From Burkholderiales bacterium (GTDB taxonomy: Bacteria > Pseudomonadota > Gammaproteobacteria > Burkholderiales > SG8-41): DNA of 64,000 bases. The stretch is from NCBI GenBank assembly GCA_030683105.1, contig JAUXMZ010000008.1, positions 68,268-132,267 on the forward strand. The letters run 5' to 3'. This document shows, piece by piece, positions 36,110-44,608 of the stretch (its first letter is position 1; each line of letters starts with the position of its first letter). A program made the position numbers and the translations under genes. Under the pieces are notes generated by a model that was not told the DNA's origin, did not search any database, and saw only the letters and a program-made list of their open reading frames with translations.

Positions 36110-37747
36110 GTGACTGCTATGAATATGTCCGACAATTCGATACTGGAGCAGCTGGAGCGGCTTCACGAAAATTTTCGCTCACAACTGCCGGAACGAATCC
36201 AGGTGATGGATGAGGCTTGGCGCGGCCTGGCCAGAACCGGCTGGGACATCGAGGCGGCGCGCCGGCTGCGGTTGCATCTGCACAGCCTGACAGGTTCCGC
36301 CGGAACATTCGGATTTAGCGACGTAAGCAGCGCCTCGAGGGAAGCGGAAGTAAAGCTACACGCGATCATCGAGACCGCCCGCCCCCCCGCCAGCGCGCAA
36401 TTGCTTCAGATGTCAGAGCTGCTAAGCACGGTCAGAGTAACGGCATCAACAGAGAAGTCGCAACCCCTGACCCTGCCCCCCAAAGCAACCGACGCGGTAC
36501 GCAATCTGATCTATCTGGTCGACGATGACGAGGGCTTCGCCCTCAATACCTCATTGCAGCTCAGAGCGTTCGGTTATGAAGTGCAAATTTTTAACGGGCC
36601 GGAAACGTTGAAGGCGGGCTTGAGACAGAAACGTCCTGCCGCAATCCTGGTCGACATCATGTTTGATGGCGATGTGCTTGGCACTACCGTCATGCAAGAG
36701 CTGCGCGGCCGGATGCCGGAGATTCCGCCATTTATTTTCATTTCAGTGCGGGATGATTTTGTCGCCCGCCTAGGCGCCGCGCGCGCCGGTTGCAGTGGTT
36801 ATTTCACCAAACCCCTGGATATCCCGACCCTTGTCGACTGTCTCGACTATCTGACCAAGGCCCAGCCCGACGAGCTTTACCGGGTTCTGATCGTCGACGA
36901 CTCCCCTCTTGATGCGGCCGCCCATGCCCTGCACTTGCAGCACGCCGGTTTCAGGACATTGGTCGTCACCGATCCGATGGCCGTGACGACAAAGCTCGCA
37001 GAATTCGCGCCCGACCTGATCCTGATGGATCTGAACATGCCGGAGTGTAATGGGGTGGATCTCGCGTCCGTGATCCGCCAGGAGGGCGCCTACGTCGGCA
37101 CGCCTATCGTATTTCTGTCCGCGGAAACCGATCGTGACCGCCAGCTTTCGGCCATGAAAAACGGCGGGGACGATTTTCTGACTAAGCCGGTCAAGCCCAG
37201 CCAGCTTGCGGCCCTGGTCCAGGTTCGCGCAGGACGCGGACGCATACTGCGCTCGCATATGGTGCGCGATGGCCTCACCGGGCTGCTCAACAATAACCGC
37301 GTAAGGGAACATCTGGGTGCCGAAGTTGCCCGTGCAAAACGCCACAAGACCAATCTGGCGGTCGCAATGATCGACATCGACCACTTCAAGAAAATAAACA
37401 GCACCCACGGTAATACTACGGGAGACCGGGTAATCAAGGGCCTGGCGCGGCTGCTGCAGCAGCGACTGCGGACTACAGACATCATCGGCAGATACGCCGG
37501 CAAGGAATTTCTGGCTATTCTGATCGGAACCCAGGCCGACCAGGCGCTCAGCATCATGGACAAAATCCGCACCAGTTTCAATTCGGTAAACCACCGCTCA
37601 AAGAAAGAAGAATTCACTTCCTCTTTCAGCTGCGGCATTGCCTCGTTCCCTGAATTCAGTACCCCTGCCCAGTTGCTCGAGGCCGCGGAGCAGGCCCTGC
37701 GCAAGGCAAAAAGCATGGGCCGCAACTTCACTGTCCTTGCAGGTTGA
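36110..37747 (+). CDS. Hpt-REC-REC-GGDEF protein with degenerate GGDEF site
   Basis: A 545-residue soluble signalling protein. The Hpt domain (residues 1-110) has phospho-His58 in LHLHSLTGSAGTFGF. REC1 (about 135-255) has Asp in AAILVDIMF and REC2 (about 262-380) has LILMDLNMP; both end in a TKP lysine motif. The GGDEF domain (about 385-545) has DGLTGLLNNNRV and IDIDHFKKIN but YAGKEF instead of GGDEF/GGEEF. Loss of the first Gly and replacement of the acidic residue by Lys suggest it cannot make c-di-GMP (inference). The GTG at 36110 or an ATG at 36119 may be the start. Confidence 0.9.
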   Translation: MTAMNMSDNSILEQLERLHENFRSQLPERIQVMDEAWRGLARTGWDIEAARRLRLHLHSLTGSAGTFGFSDVSSASREAEVKLHAIIETARPPASAQLLQMSELLSTVRVTASTEKSQPLTLPPKATDAVRNLIYLVDDDEGFALNTSLQLRAFGYEVQIFNGPETLKAGLRQKRPAAILVDIMFDGDVLGTTVMQELRGRMPEIPPFIFISVRDDFVARLGAARAGCSGYFTKPLDIPTLVDCLDYLTKAQPDELYRVLIVDDSPLDAAAHALHLQHAGFRTLVVTDPMAVTTKLAEFAPDLILMDLNMPECNGVDLASVIRQEGAYVGTPIVFLSAETDRDRQLSAMKNGGDDFLTKPVKPSQLAALVQVRAGRGRILRSHMVRDGLTGLLNNNRVREHLGAEVARAKRHKTNLAVAMIDIDHFKKINSTHGNTTGDRVIKGLARLLQQRLRTTDIIGRYAGKEFLAILIGTQADQALSIMDKIRTSFNSVNHRSKKEEFTSSFSCGIASFPEFSTPAQLLEAAEQALRKAKSMGRNFTVLAG

Positions 37748-37951
37748 ATTGCCCGGGACTGTTCGCGACTGAAACCAGTTCCTATCGGTAACCCGTTGGG
37801 CGTGCCCGCTGCCGACCCCCGGACTGCCATACCCACTCCAGTATCACCTCGGGGCCCGCACCCGCACCGGGCTGATTTTATTGCCTGGTTTTGATGCTCG
37901 TGTAGACTGATCATCATTCTGGATTACAAAATCCCTAACGAGATCATCACT

Positions 37952-40324
37952 ATGCAAGCCCCTGCAAAACCCGCAAACGAAACTTCGCGTCTCGCAGCAT
38001 TGCGGGATCTGCATATTCTCGACACCCCGCCCGAGGACCGCTTCGACCGGATCACCCGCATCGCTGCAGAATTGTTCGATCTTCCTATTGCCGTGGTATC
38101 GCTCGTTGACGAAAACCGGCAATGGTTCAAGTCCCGACAGGGTCTGGTCGCTGAGCAGACCGGCAGAGACATCTCTTTTTGCGGCCACGCCATACTTCAA
38201 GACCATGTATTTGTAATCGAAGATACGCTCGCCGACCCCCGTTTCAGCGACAATCCGCTGGTCAAGGGTCAGCCTTTGATCCGGTTTTATGCGGGCGCGC
38301 CGTTGTCCGGCGCTAACAGCACCAAACTCGGCACCCTGTGCATCATCGATCGGAAACCCCGGCAGTTTAGCGAACGGGACCGTGTAATGCTGCGTGGCCT
38401 CGCAATGTGGGCGGAGCGGGAACTTGACATCGCCAGCGAATATCAGACGGTGGCGATCCGCCTCGAGCACAAGCTGCGCCTGGCATCAGTCATGGAGAAC
38501 CTTGTCGAAGGCGTGATCACTGCGGACAGTCACGGCAACATTGAATCGGTAAATACCGCGGTCACGAAAATATTCGGCTACGCACAGGATGAGCTGGTCG
38601 ACTCCAATATCATCCGCCTGATCCCCCCGGCGCAGCATGCCGAGCATGGTACTTACATGGCGCGGCTGCGCGCTGCCCCGACCCCCTTGACGCGCCATAC
38701 CTTCGAAACAACAGGGGTACGAAAAGATGGTTCCGCACTGCCGCTCGATGTGTCCTTCAGCGATCTTGTCATTGGTGACAAGCGCCGGTTCATTGGCATC
38801 GTCCGCGATATCACCGAACGCAAGAAGATAGAACAAGCCAAGAAAGAATTCGTATCCACGGTCAGCCACGAACTCAGAACCCCGCTGACTTCAATCATGG
38901 GTTCATTGGAACTCGTTACCAGCGGCGTCATCGGCAGTCTTCCACCTGCGCTTGCCCCGCTGGTTGATATCGCCTGCAAAAACGCCTCTCGCCTGGTCAG
39001 GCTGATCAACGACATCCTGGACATCGACAAGATCGAATCCGGCATGATGCACTTCGACCTCCATTCCCGGGAACTGATGCCGCTCATCACCCAGGCCATC
39101 GACTCCAACCAGGATTATGCATCGCAGCACGGCGTCAAGCTCGTCCTCGGGGACGGATTGCCCGGAGTGCAGGTCAAAGTGGATAGTGATCGCCTGGCGC
39201 AGGTGCTCGCCAACTTATTGTCCAACGCCGCGAAATTTTCGCCAAGCGGCGCCGATGTCATGGTCACTGTCACACGAAATGAGACCTGGGCCCGCATTTC
39301 AGTCAGCGACTGCGGGCCGGGCATTCCCGTGGAATTTATATCCAGGATATTTCAGAAATTCTCCCAGGCTGACTCTTCGGATACCCGACAAAAAAGCGGG
39401 ACCGGGCTCGGCCTTAACATCACCAAGGCCATTGTTGAACATATGGAAGGGCGGATCAGCTTTACTTCCAACCCCGGAGCGGGCACTACCTTTCATGTCG
39501 ATCTGCCGGATGTAACATCAGCGTCAATCCCGGCTGCGCCGGCGGATGCAACACCCCTCCCTGATGGCGCACGCGTGCTCATATGCGAGGACGATCACGA
39601 TATCGCCCTGCTGTTGCAATTGATGCTGAAAGAGGCGGGATATCCTGCCGACATCAGCCACGATGCGGAGCAGGCCAAGCAAATGCTGAAGCAGAAGAAC
39701 TATGCTGCTCTGACGCTCGACATCGCCTTGCCGGGCCAGAACGGCATCGATCTCATCCGTGAATTACGCGCTACAGATGCCGCTCGTGAACTGCCTATCA
39801 TAGTGGTGTCGGCCAACGTAGAACATGGCCAGCAGGTGCTTAACGGAGGCATAGCCATCGTTGACTGGATCGCGAAACCAATTGATAAGGATCGTCTTGT
39901 TCTCGCGCTGAAGCAGACCATCGGGCCCGCTTTGACGCGGCCGCGCGTGCTGCATGTGGAAGACGATCCGGATATCATCAAAGTCATGCAAACCCTGCTT
40001 GCACCACACTGCGATGTCGAATATGCGCTTACTTTGTCGGCAGCCAAGCAGGCCCTGCAACACCGACCGTTCGACCTGATCGTACTGGACATGATATTGC
40101 CCGACGGTTCCGGTTCCGATCTGTTGCCGATGGTAAATGCGCTGACAGATCCGCCGCCGGTTCTGGTCTTTTCCGCCACCGATCCCCAGCAGAAACTTCC
40201 GGACACGATCGCTGCTGCCTTGGTAAAATCACAGACTAGCAACGACAAGCTGATGCAAACGATACGCCGCCTCACCCGGCAGCAGGACTCGAATACCGAT
40301 AAATCCGGCCTGATCGCTAACTAG
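37952..40324 (+). CDS. GAF-PAS hybrid histidine kinase with two receiver domains
   Basis: A 790-residue cytoplasmic hybrid kinase. GAF (about 25-165: ILDTPPEDRFDRITRIAAELFDLPIAVVSLVDENRQWFKS, GTLCIIDRKPR), PAS (about 170-290), HisKA with His306 (TVSHELRTPLTSIMG), HATPase (NLLSNAAKFSPSG, VSDCGPGIP, GTGLGLNI), REC1 with Asp590 (TLDIALPGQNG) and REC2 with Asp713 (VLDMILPDGSG). No membrane helix. With the Hpt protein upstream and the single receiver downstream it forms a complete phosphorelay set. No DNA-binding output is present. Confidence 0.92.
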   Translation: MQAPAKPANETSRLAALRDLHILDTPPEDRFDRITRIAAELFDLPIAVVSLVDENRQWFKSRQGLVAEQTGRDISFCGHAILQDHVFVIEDTLADPRFSDNPLVKGQPLIRFYAGAPLSGANSTKLGTLCIIDRKPRQFSERDRVMLRGLAMWAERELDIASEYQTVAIRLEHKLRLASVMENLVEGVITADSHGNIESVNTAVTKIFGYAQDELVDSNIIRLIPPAQHAEHGTYMARLRAAPTPLTRHTFETTGVRKDGSALPLDVSFSDLVIGDKRRFIGIVRDITERKKIEQAKKEFVSTVSHELRTPLTSIMGSLELVTSGVIGSLPPALAPLVDIACKNASRLVRLINDILDIDKIESGMMHFDLHSRELMPLITQAIDSNQDYASQHGVKLVLGDGLPGVQVKVDSDRLAQVLANLLSNAAKFSPSGADVMVTVTRNETWARISVSDCGPGIPVEFISRIFQKFSQADSSDTRQKSGTGLGLNITKAIVEHMEGRISFTSNPGAGTTFHVDLPDVTSASIPAAPADATPLPDGARVLICEDDHDIALLLQLMLKEAGYPADISHDAEQAKQMLKQKNYAALTLDIALPGQNGIDLIRELRATDAARELPIIVVSANVEHGQQVLNGGIAIVDWIAKPIDKDRLVLALKQTIGPALTRPRVLHVEDDPDIIKVMQTLLAPHCDVEYALTLSAAKQALQHRPFDLIVLDMILPDGSGSDLLPMVNALTDPPPVLVFSATDPQQKLPDTIAAALVKSQTSNDKLMQTIRRLTRQQDSNTDKSGLIAN

Positions 40325-40350
40325 AAGAAACCCCTTACACGGAAACCGTG

Positions 40351-40737
40351 ATGGCAGACACCACACCGAATAAAATCCTGTACGTGGAGGACGAGCCTGA
40401 CATCCGGACCATCGCCAGGATCGCGCTGGAAACCGTCGGCAAATTTCAGGTGAAAATGTGCAGTTCGGGAAAGGAAGCCCTTGCCGAGGTGGAAGAATTT
40501 GCGCCGGACTGCATACTGCTGGATGTCATGATGCCCGGCATGGACGGCCCCAGCGTTCTCAAAGCGCTGAGACAAATTCCGGCTTGTGCGCATATCCCCG
40601 TCATTTTCATGACCGCCAAGGTCCAGTCCTCAGAGGTCGCCCAGTACACGGCAATCGGGGCGATCGGCGTAATTCCCAAGCCGTTTGATCCGATGAAGCT
40701 GGCGCAGAGTGTGCGGCAAATGCTGGGGGACCATTGA
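40351..40737 (+). CDS. Single-domain response regulator
   Basis: A 128-residue receiver protein: ILYVEDEPDIRTIARIALE (acidic pocket), CILLDVMMPGMDGP (Asp58), VIFMTAKVQSSE and VIPKPFDPMKLAQSV (Lys). Starts at ATG (MADTTPN) directly after an alternative GTG. The region just downstream encodes the eroded C-terminus of a GGDEF domain, so this receiver may be the surviving front of a former REC-GGDEF protein (inference). 26 bases after the hybrid kinase. Confidence 0.9.
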   Translation: MADTTPNKILYVEDEPDIRTIARIALETVGKFQVKMCSSGKEALAEVEEFAPDCILLDVMMPGMDGPSVLKALRQIPACAHIPVIFMTAKVQSSEVAQYTAIGAIGVIPKPFDPMKLAQSVRQMLGDH

Positions 40738-40741
40738 TGAG

Positions 40742-40960
40742 CGGGCGCGGGAAATCATCGACGATATCTGAAAAATCTTCGGCAAAACCCGCCATCATTC
40801 CGTGACGGGAGAATTCACCTGCACATTCAGCTGCGGCATTGCCGCATTTTCGGGCGTTGGCAGTGCGCCCCTGGTGCTCGCTGGGGCTGACCACGCGCTC
40901 TATTCAGCCAAGAAGACGGAACTGCGTAATCGTCTCCGATCCGTCCTGAGCATCGGATGA
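40742..40960 (+). pseudogene. Remnant of a GGDEF-domain C-terminus
   Basis: Reading the frame from 40742 gives REIIDDI, an in-frame stop (40766), KIFGKTRHHSVTGEFTC, then TFSCGIAAF...ALVLAGADHALYSAKK-type sequence and a stop at 40958. This matches the last 70 residues of GGDEF domains: compare SFSCGIASFPEF and LLEAAEQALRKAKSMG in the Hpt-REC-REC protein. The GG(D/E)EF core is missing and no start exists. It is best explained as a deletion scar between the receiver gene and the former end of its GGDEF domain. Confidence 0.8.
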
Positions 40961-40977
40961 CTTATTCTTAAGCCGCT

Positions 40978-41736
40978 CTACTGCTGACGGCCTCTTCCGT
41001 CGGTAAGCGGCACGAAACGCACAGCCAGCACGGCACGCTGCACCACCTTGCCATCAGGCTGTTTTTCCATGACATAAAGGGTCTGAGCGCCCCCCTGGCT
41101 GCCGACCGGAATCACCAGCCGGCCACCCGGTTTCAACTGGTCAACCAGGGGCTGCGGCACATCGCGCGCCGCGGCGGTGACCATGATGGCGTCGAAAGGC
41201 GCATGCTCGACCCAGCCCTGATAGCCATCACCGACCTTCGCCACCACATTGCGATAACCCAGGGTCTTCAGTCGTTGTGCGGCTTCCCGTCCCAGCGGCT
41301 CGACGATCTCTATCGAGTAGACTTCGCGGGCAAGTTCGGAAAGCACCGCGGCCTGATAACCGCAACCAGTGCCGATCTCGAGCACCTTGTCTGTGGGTTT
41401 CAGCTCCAGGAAATCGGTCATCAGCGCCACGATGAACGGCTGGGATATCGTCTGGCCGTGCCCGATCGGCAAAGGCCGGTTGTCGTAGGCGTAGCGCTCG
41501 TCGCCGGGGACCACGAAACGATGGCGCGGCACTGTGCGCATCGCCGCCATGGTCTGCTCGCTCAGCGCGGCACGACCGGTTTCGAGGCGTGTTTCGCGCG
41601 TGAGCTGCGCGATGTCTGCCAGCAACCTGCCGCGCGCAGATTCAAAACCATCCTGGGCGTGGGCGGTCATAAACCCTCCTGAAGCCAGAACCAGGCCGCC
41701 GAACATCGTCTGCCGGAAACAGCGCAGGAAATTCAT
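40978..41736 (-). CDS. pcm: Protein-L-isoaspartate O-methyltransferase with signal peptide
   Basis: Methylates isoaspartyl residues in damaged proteins for repair. A 252-residue protein: the catalytic domain shows VPRHRFVVPGDERYAYDNRPLPIGHGQTISQPFIVALMT, VLEIGTGCGYQAAVLSEL (SAM loop) and RLVIPVG. Unlike cytoplasmic Pcm, it begins with a clear export signal (residues 1-28, MFGGLVLASGGFMTAHAQ), so it should act in the periplasm, where SAM supply is unclear. A terminator-like hairpin lies directly before its ATG. Convergent with the signalling genes. Confidence 0.9.
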   Translation of the reverse strand: MNFLRCFRQTMFGGLVLASGGFMTAHAQDGFESARGRLLADIAQLTRETRLETGRAALSEQTMAAMRTVPRHRFVVPGDERYAYDNRPLPIGHGQTISQPFIVALMTDFLELKPTDKVLEIGTGCGYQAAVLSELAREVYSIEIVEPLGREAAQRLKTLGYRNVVAKVGDGYQGWVEHAPFDAIMVTAAARDVPQPLVDQLKPGGRLVIPVGSQGGAQTLYVMEKQPDGKVVQRAVLAVRFVPLTDGRGRQQ

Positions 41737-41773
41737 AAGAAAAGGGGCATACCCGTTGCAACCAGTATGCCCC
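41737..41773 (-). terminator. Hairpin with T tract between psiF and pcm
   Basis: On the minus strand GGGGCATAC pairs with GTATGCCCC, followed by TTTTCTT and then the pcm ATG. It could end the psiF transcript or act as an attenuator and mask the pcm ribosome-binding region. Confidence 0.6.
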
Positions 41774-41819
41774 CGTGACCGCCGGCATGCAAACAGCCCG
41801 TAGGCCGGTTACTGCCCGG

Positions 41820-42065
41820 TCACCCTTTCATGCACCCGCTCATGAACGTCTTGCGCTCGTCGCTTTTGAGTTTTTTGTCGCTGGCCTCCTTGCTGCAGGC
41901 TTTCATTTTGTCCTGCTGCGCCTTCTGCTTCTCGCTCGGCTCCTTCTTGGCCGATTTTTCCGCCGCCGGCGCCGCTTTCTTACCAACGTCCTTGGCCTTG
42001 TCCTGCGCCAGAGCCACCGGCGAGGCGGCCATCATGAAACACAGTGCTGCAATCAACTTTTTCAT
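41820..42065 (-). CDS. psiF: PsiF-family periplasmic protein
   Basis: An 81-residue protein with a signal peptide (residues 1-20, ASPVALAQ). A Lys/Ala-rich segment is followed by one PsiF repeat: KMKACSKEASDKKLKSDERKTFMSGCMKG, with its two conserved cysteines. E. coli psiF is phosphate-starvation inducible beside phoA; the function is unknown. Here it is far from phoD (4 kb) and no Pho box was recognised. GGAGG precedes the ATG. Start chosen at MKKLIAALC. Confidence 0.85.
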   Translation of the reverse strand: MKKLIAALCFMMAASPVALAQDKAKDVGKKAAPAAEKSAKKEPSEKQKAQQDKMKACSKEASDKKLKSDERKTFMSGCMKG

Positions 42066-42169
42066 TTGAACCTCCAGAATCAGGTTATAAAACAACGGAT
42101 ACGCCGTTGACGCGAATCTTCTCGTGTTGTGCCGGCAACAGGCCGGGCACACATATAACGCGTCTTGAG

Positions 42170-43186
42170 CTAGTTGCGCTGACACAACCCGCAGGCATCC
42201 GCCAACAGCTCATATGACCTGAGCCGGCTGTCATAATCGCCGGTAATGGTGATCACCATCAGCTCGTCGGCCGCATATTCTTCGCTCAGCTCAAGCAACC
42301 GCGCGCGCACCGTATCCGGCGTGCCGAGCACGAGGCGGCGGCGCTTGGCAGCGATGCGCCGGCGATCAGCCTCGGTATAAGGATAATTCGCTGCCTCTTC
42401 ATTGCTGGGCACCGCCGCGTTGACACCATAATCCATGTTGAGCCTGCGCAGGTCTATGCTCATCGCCAGACGCCCGGCCTCCTCGCTGGTCTTGGCGCAG
42501 ATGACGAACACGCACAACAACGCCTGGGGTTTCGGCTCCCGGCCCGACGGCTGGTAGCGCTCGCGGTAATCACGCATCACCGCATCACCGCCCTGCGCGC
42601 TGATGAAATGCGCGAAGGCAAAACGCAGTCCCAACTGCGCGGCAAGCGCACCGCTATAGTCGGAGGAGCCGAGCAGCCAGATCTGCGGCGCCGTGGGGCC
42701 GGCCGGCATGGCTTTTACCCTGGCAAAGGGGTGGCTCACGGGCAAGGCATCATCGAGATACGCGACAAGATACTGCACCTGCTCCGGAAAATGCTCGGCG
42801 CCGGAATACCGGCTTTCGCCCATCGCCGCCGCCGTCACCTGATCTCCGCCGGGCGCGCGCCCTATGCCCAGGTCGATGCGGCCGGGAAACAGCGCCTCAA
42901 GCATGCGAAACTGTTCCGCAACCTTGAACGGGCTGTAATACGGCAGCAGGACGCCGCCGGTGCCGACGCGTATCGTCGAAGTCGCTGCGGCGACGCGGGT
43001 CACCAGGATTTCAGGGCAGGGATCGGCGAGCGCCGCTATCGAATGATGCTCGGCCATCCAGTAGCGGTGATAGCCGAGCTTCTCCGCGGCCTGGGCGAGC
43101 CGGATGGTCTCGTGCACCGCCTGCGCCGGCGTGTGGCCGCTGATGATGGGCGACTGATCGAGAACGCTGAGTTTGAGTTTGTTCAT
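42170..43186 (-). CDS. Luciferase-like (LLM) flavin-dependent monooxygenase
   Basis: A 338-residue bacterial-luciferase-fold protein: LSVLDQSPIISGHT, EKLGYHRYWMAEHHSIAALADPCPEILVTRVAA, RVGTGGVLLPYYSPFKVAEQFRMLEALFPGRIDLGIGRAPGGD. This is the YhbW/'MsnO8-like' branch; its substrates are unknown. Ends about 105 bases upstream of psiF. Start at MNKLKLSV; upstream lies a large repeat region. Confidence 0.88.
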   Translation of the reverse strand: MNKLKLSVLDQSPIISGHTPAQAVHETIRLAQAAEKLGYHRYWMAEHHSIAALADPCPEILVTRVAAATSTIRVGTGGVLLPYYSPFKVAEQFRMLEALFPGRIDLGIGRAPGGDQVTAAAMGESRYSGAEHFPEQVQYLVAYLDDALPVSHPFARVKAMPAGPTAPQIWLLGSSDYSGALAAQLGLRFAFAHFISAQGGDAVMRDYRERYQPSGREPKPQALLCVFVICAKTSEEAGRLAMSIDLRRLNMDYGVNAAVPSNEEAANYPYTEADRRRIAAKRRRLVLGTPDTVRARLLELSEEYAADELMVITITGDYDSRLRSYELLADACGLCQRN

Positions 43187-43200
43187 ATCAATCAATACCT

Positions 43201-43505
43201 TCTTCTTAACACCCCTTTGAGGAGTGCGCTTAACGCGCGCTCAAAATTAAAAAGAGCATGAACGCAAAGGGCGCAAAGTAACACGAAGGTAAACCAAAGC
43301 ATAGACACGAAGGACACGGAGGACACGAAGGAAAATCGATAACTTTTGCAAAGGCCTGATTCAGGCCACCGGACTCAAAGTTTCCGGCCCTTTGTATGCT
43401 TTACTTGGTGTACCCGTCGAGCGTGCATTAAAAAGAATCCTTCGTCTTTCCTTAGTGGCCTTCGTGTTAATGCTTTAAGGGTTTCCTTGGCGGCCTTGGC
43501 GGCTG
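43201..43505. repeat. Composite repeat region: nested palindromes and ACGAAGGAC arrays
   Basis: No gene is seen in this 330-base gap. It holds a palindrome ACACCCCTTTGAGGAGTGC (43209-43227); phrase units GAACGCAAAGGGCGCAAAG and ACACGAAGGACACGGAGGAC (43260-43332); a loop with CGGGCC-type stem sequence; a second palindrome copy in reverse (43406-43440, ACCCGTCGAGCGTGC); and the opposing arm TCCTTCGTCTTTCCTTAGTG plus CCTTCGTGTTAATGC (43438-43474). CCTTGGCGGCCTTGGCGG closes it. Several insertion events seem layered. Confidence 0.75.
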
Positions 43506-43516
43506 ATTAAGATCTT

Positions 43517-44473
43517 TTACTGGTCTGATCCATGGATGAATTCGCTCAGCACCGCGCACCACGCCTGCGCCAGATTGTAACGATCATAACCACCACCGCC
43601 GAAACCCATGATGCGGCCGCCGGCCATTTCGTTCGCCAGAGCGCACAGGCTTTTCGCCGCGTGAGCGTGTGCCGCCGCCGTGTACTGCAAGTGCGCCAGC
43701 GGGTCGCCCGCCAGGCTGTCGGCGCCGCATTGCATGATGATGAACTCCGGCCTGAAGCGCCGCAGGTGATCCACTACGCGCTCCCAGGCCCGGAAAAACT
43801 GCTGGTCCCCTGCTCCCGGCTGCATCGGGATATTGAGTTTCGTGCCCTGGGCCAAGCCTTTGCCACGCTCGAAATCGTGACCGGTGCCGGGGTAAAGAAA
43901 ATTACCGTCCTCGTGGATGTCGGCATAAATGAGGTTCGCATCGTCCTCATAGGAGTAAAACAGACCGTCGCCGTGGTGCACGTCGATATCGACGTAGGCT
44001 ACGCGTTTGACGCCGTATTCCCCGCGCAGGGTTTCGATCACCACGCCGCAATCATTGAAGACGCAGAATCCCGCCGCCGTATCGCGCCGCGCATGATGCA
44101 GCCCGCCTATCGGCTGGAAGGTGCACCTGCACTCGCCGGTCATCACGCGCTTCAGGCCATCGAGCGCCGCGCCGACCACGTTGGCCGCTGCCTCGTAGAC
44201 CCCGGGATAGGCCGGCGTGTCGCCGTAATCGATAGATCCCTCGCCCGCATGCGAAAGCTCAACCACACGGTCCAGGTATTCTTGTGTGTGAAAACGCGCG
44301 ATCTCTTCACGATCCGCCTGGCGCGGCTCGCACAGCGTTACCCGGGTGTCCAGGCCCAGTTTCACCGCCTCCCGCCAGAATGCATCCTGGCGATCAGGGC
44401 CGAACGGGTGGCCGTGGGGAAAGCCGTATTTTCCCAACGCCTCGCCGACATAAAGCAGCACATCGGCTGTCAT
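43517..44473 (-). CDS. Histone deacetylase-like amidohydrolase (AcuC/HDAC family)
   Basis: A 318-residue zinc hydrolase. Zinc ligands and charge-relay residues lie in VAYVDIDVHHGDG and CGADSLAGDPLAHL; GGLHHARRDTAAGFCVFND gives the paired active-site histidines; GFGGGGYDRYNLAQAW is the glycine-rich loop. Bacterial members remove acyl groups from proteins or polyamines. It stands alone on the minus strand; no acetyl-CoA synthetase gene is nearby, so an acetoin link is not supported. Confidence 0.9.
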   Translation of the reverse strand: MTADVLLYVGEALGKYGFPHGHPFGPDRQDAFWREAVKLGLDTRVTLCEPRQADREEIARFHTQEYLDRVVELSHAGEGSIDYGDTPAYPGVYEAAANVVGAALDGLKRVMTGECRCTFQPIGGLHHARRDTAAGFCVFNDCGVVIETLRGEYGVKRVAYVDIDVHHGDGLFYSYEDDANLIYADIHEDGNFLYPGTGHDFERGKGLAQGTKLNIPMQPGAGDQQFFRAWERVVDHLRRFRPEFIIMQCGADSLAGDPLAHLQYTAAAHAHAAKSLCALANEMAGGRIMGFGGGGYDRYNLAQAWCAVLSEFIHGSDQ

Positions 44474-44608
44474 GCGCCTTTCCTCTTCCGGCGCACCCGG
44501 TTCATGACAGCGCCAACTGCACAGTGCAACCGGGCATCCTGGTGCGCACGCGGCAATCCGGATTCATGATAAATATACATTAATAATCATATGGTTATAA
44601 TACCGAAC

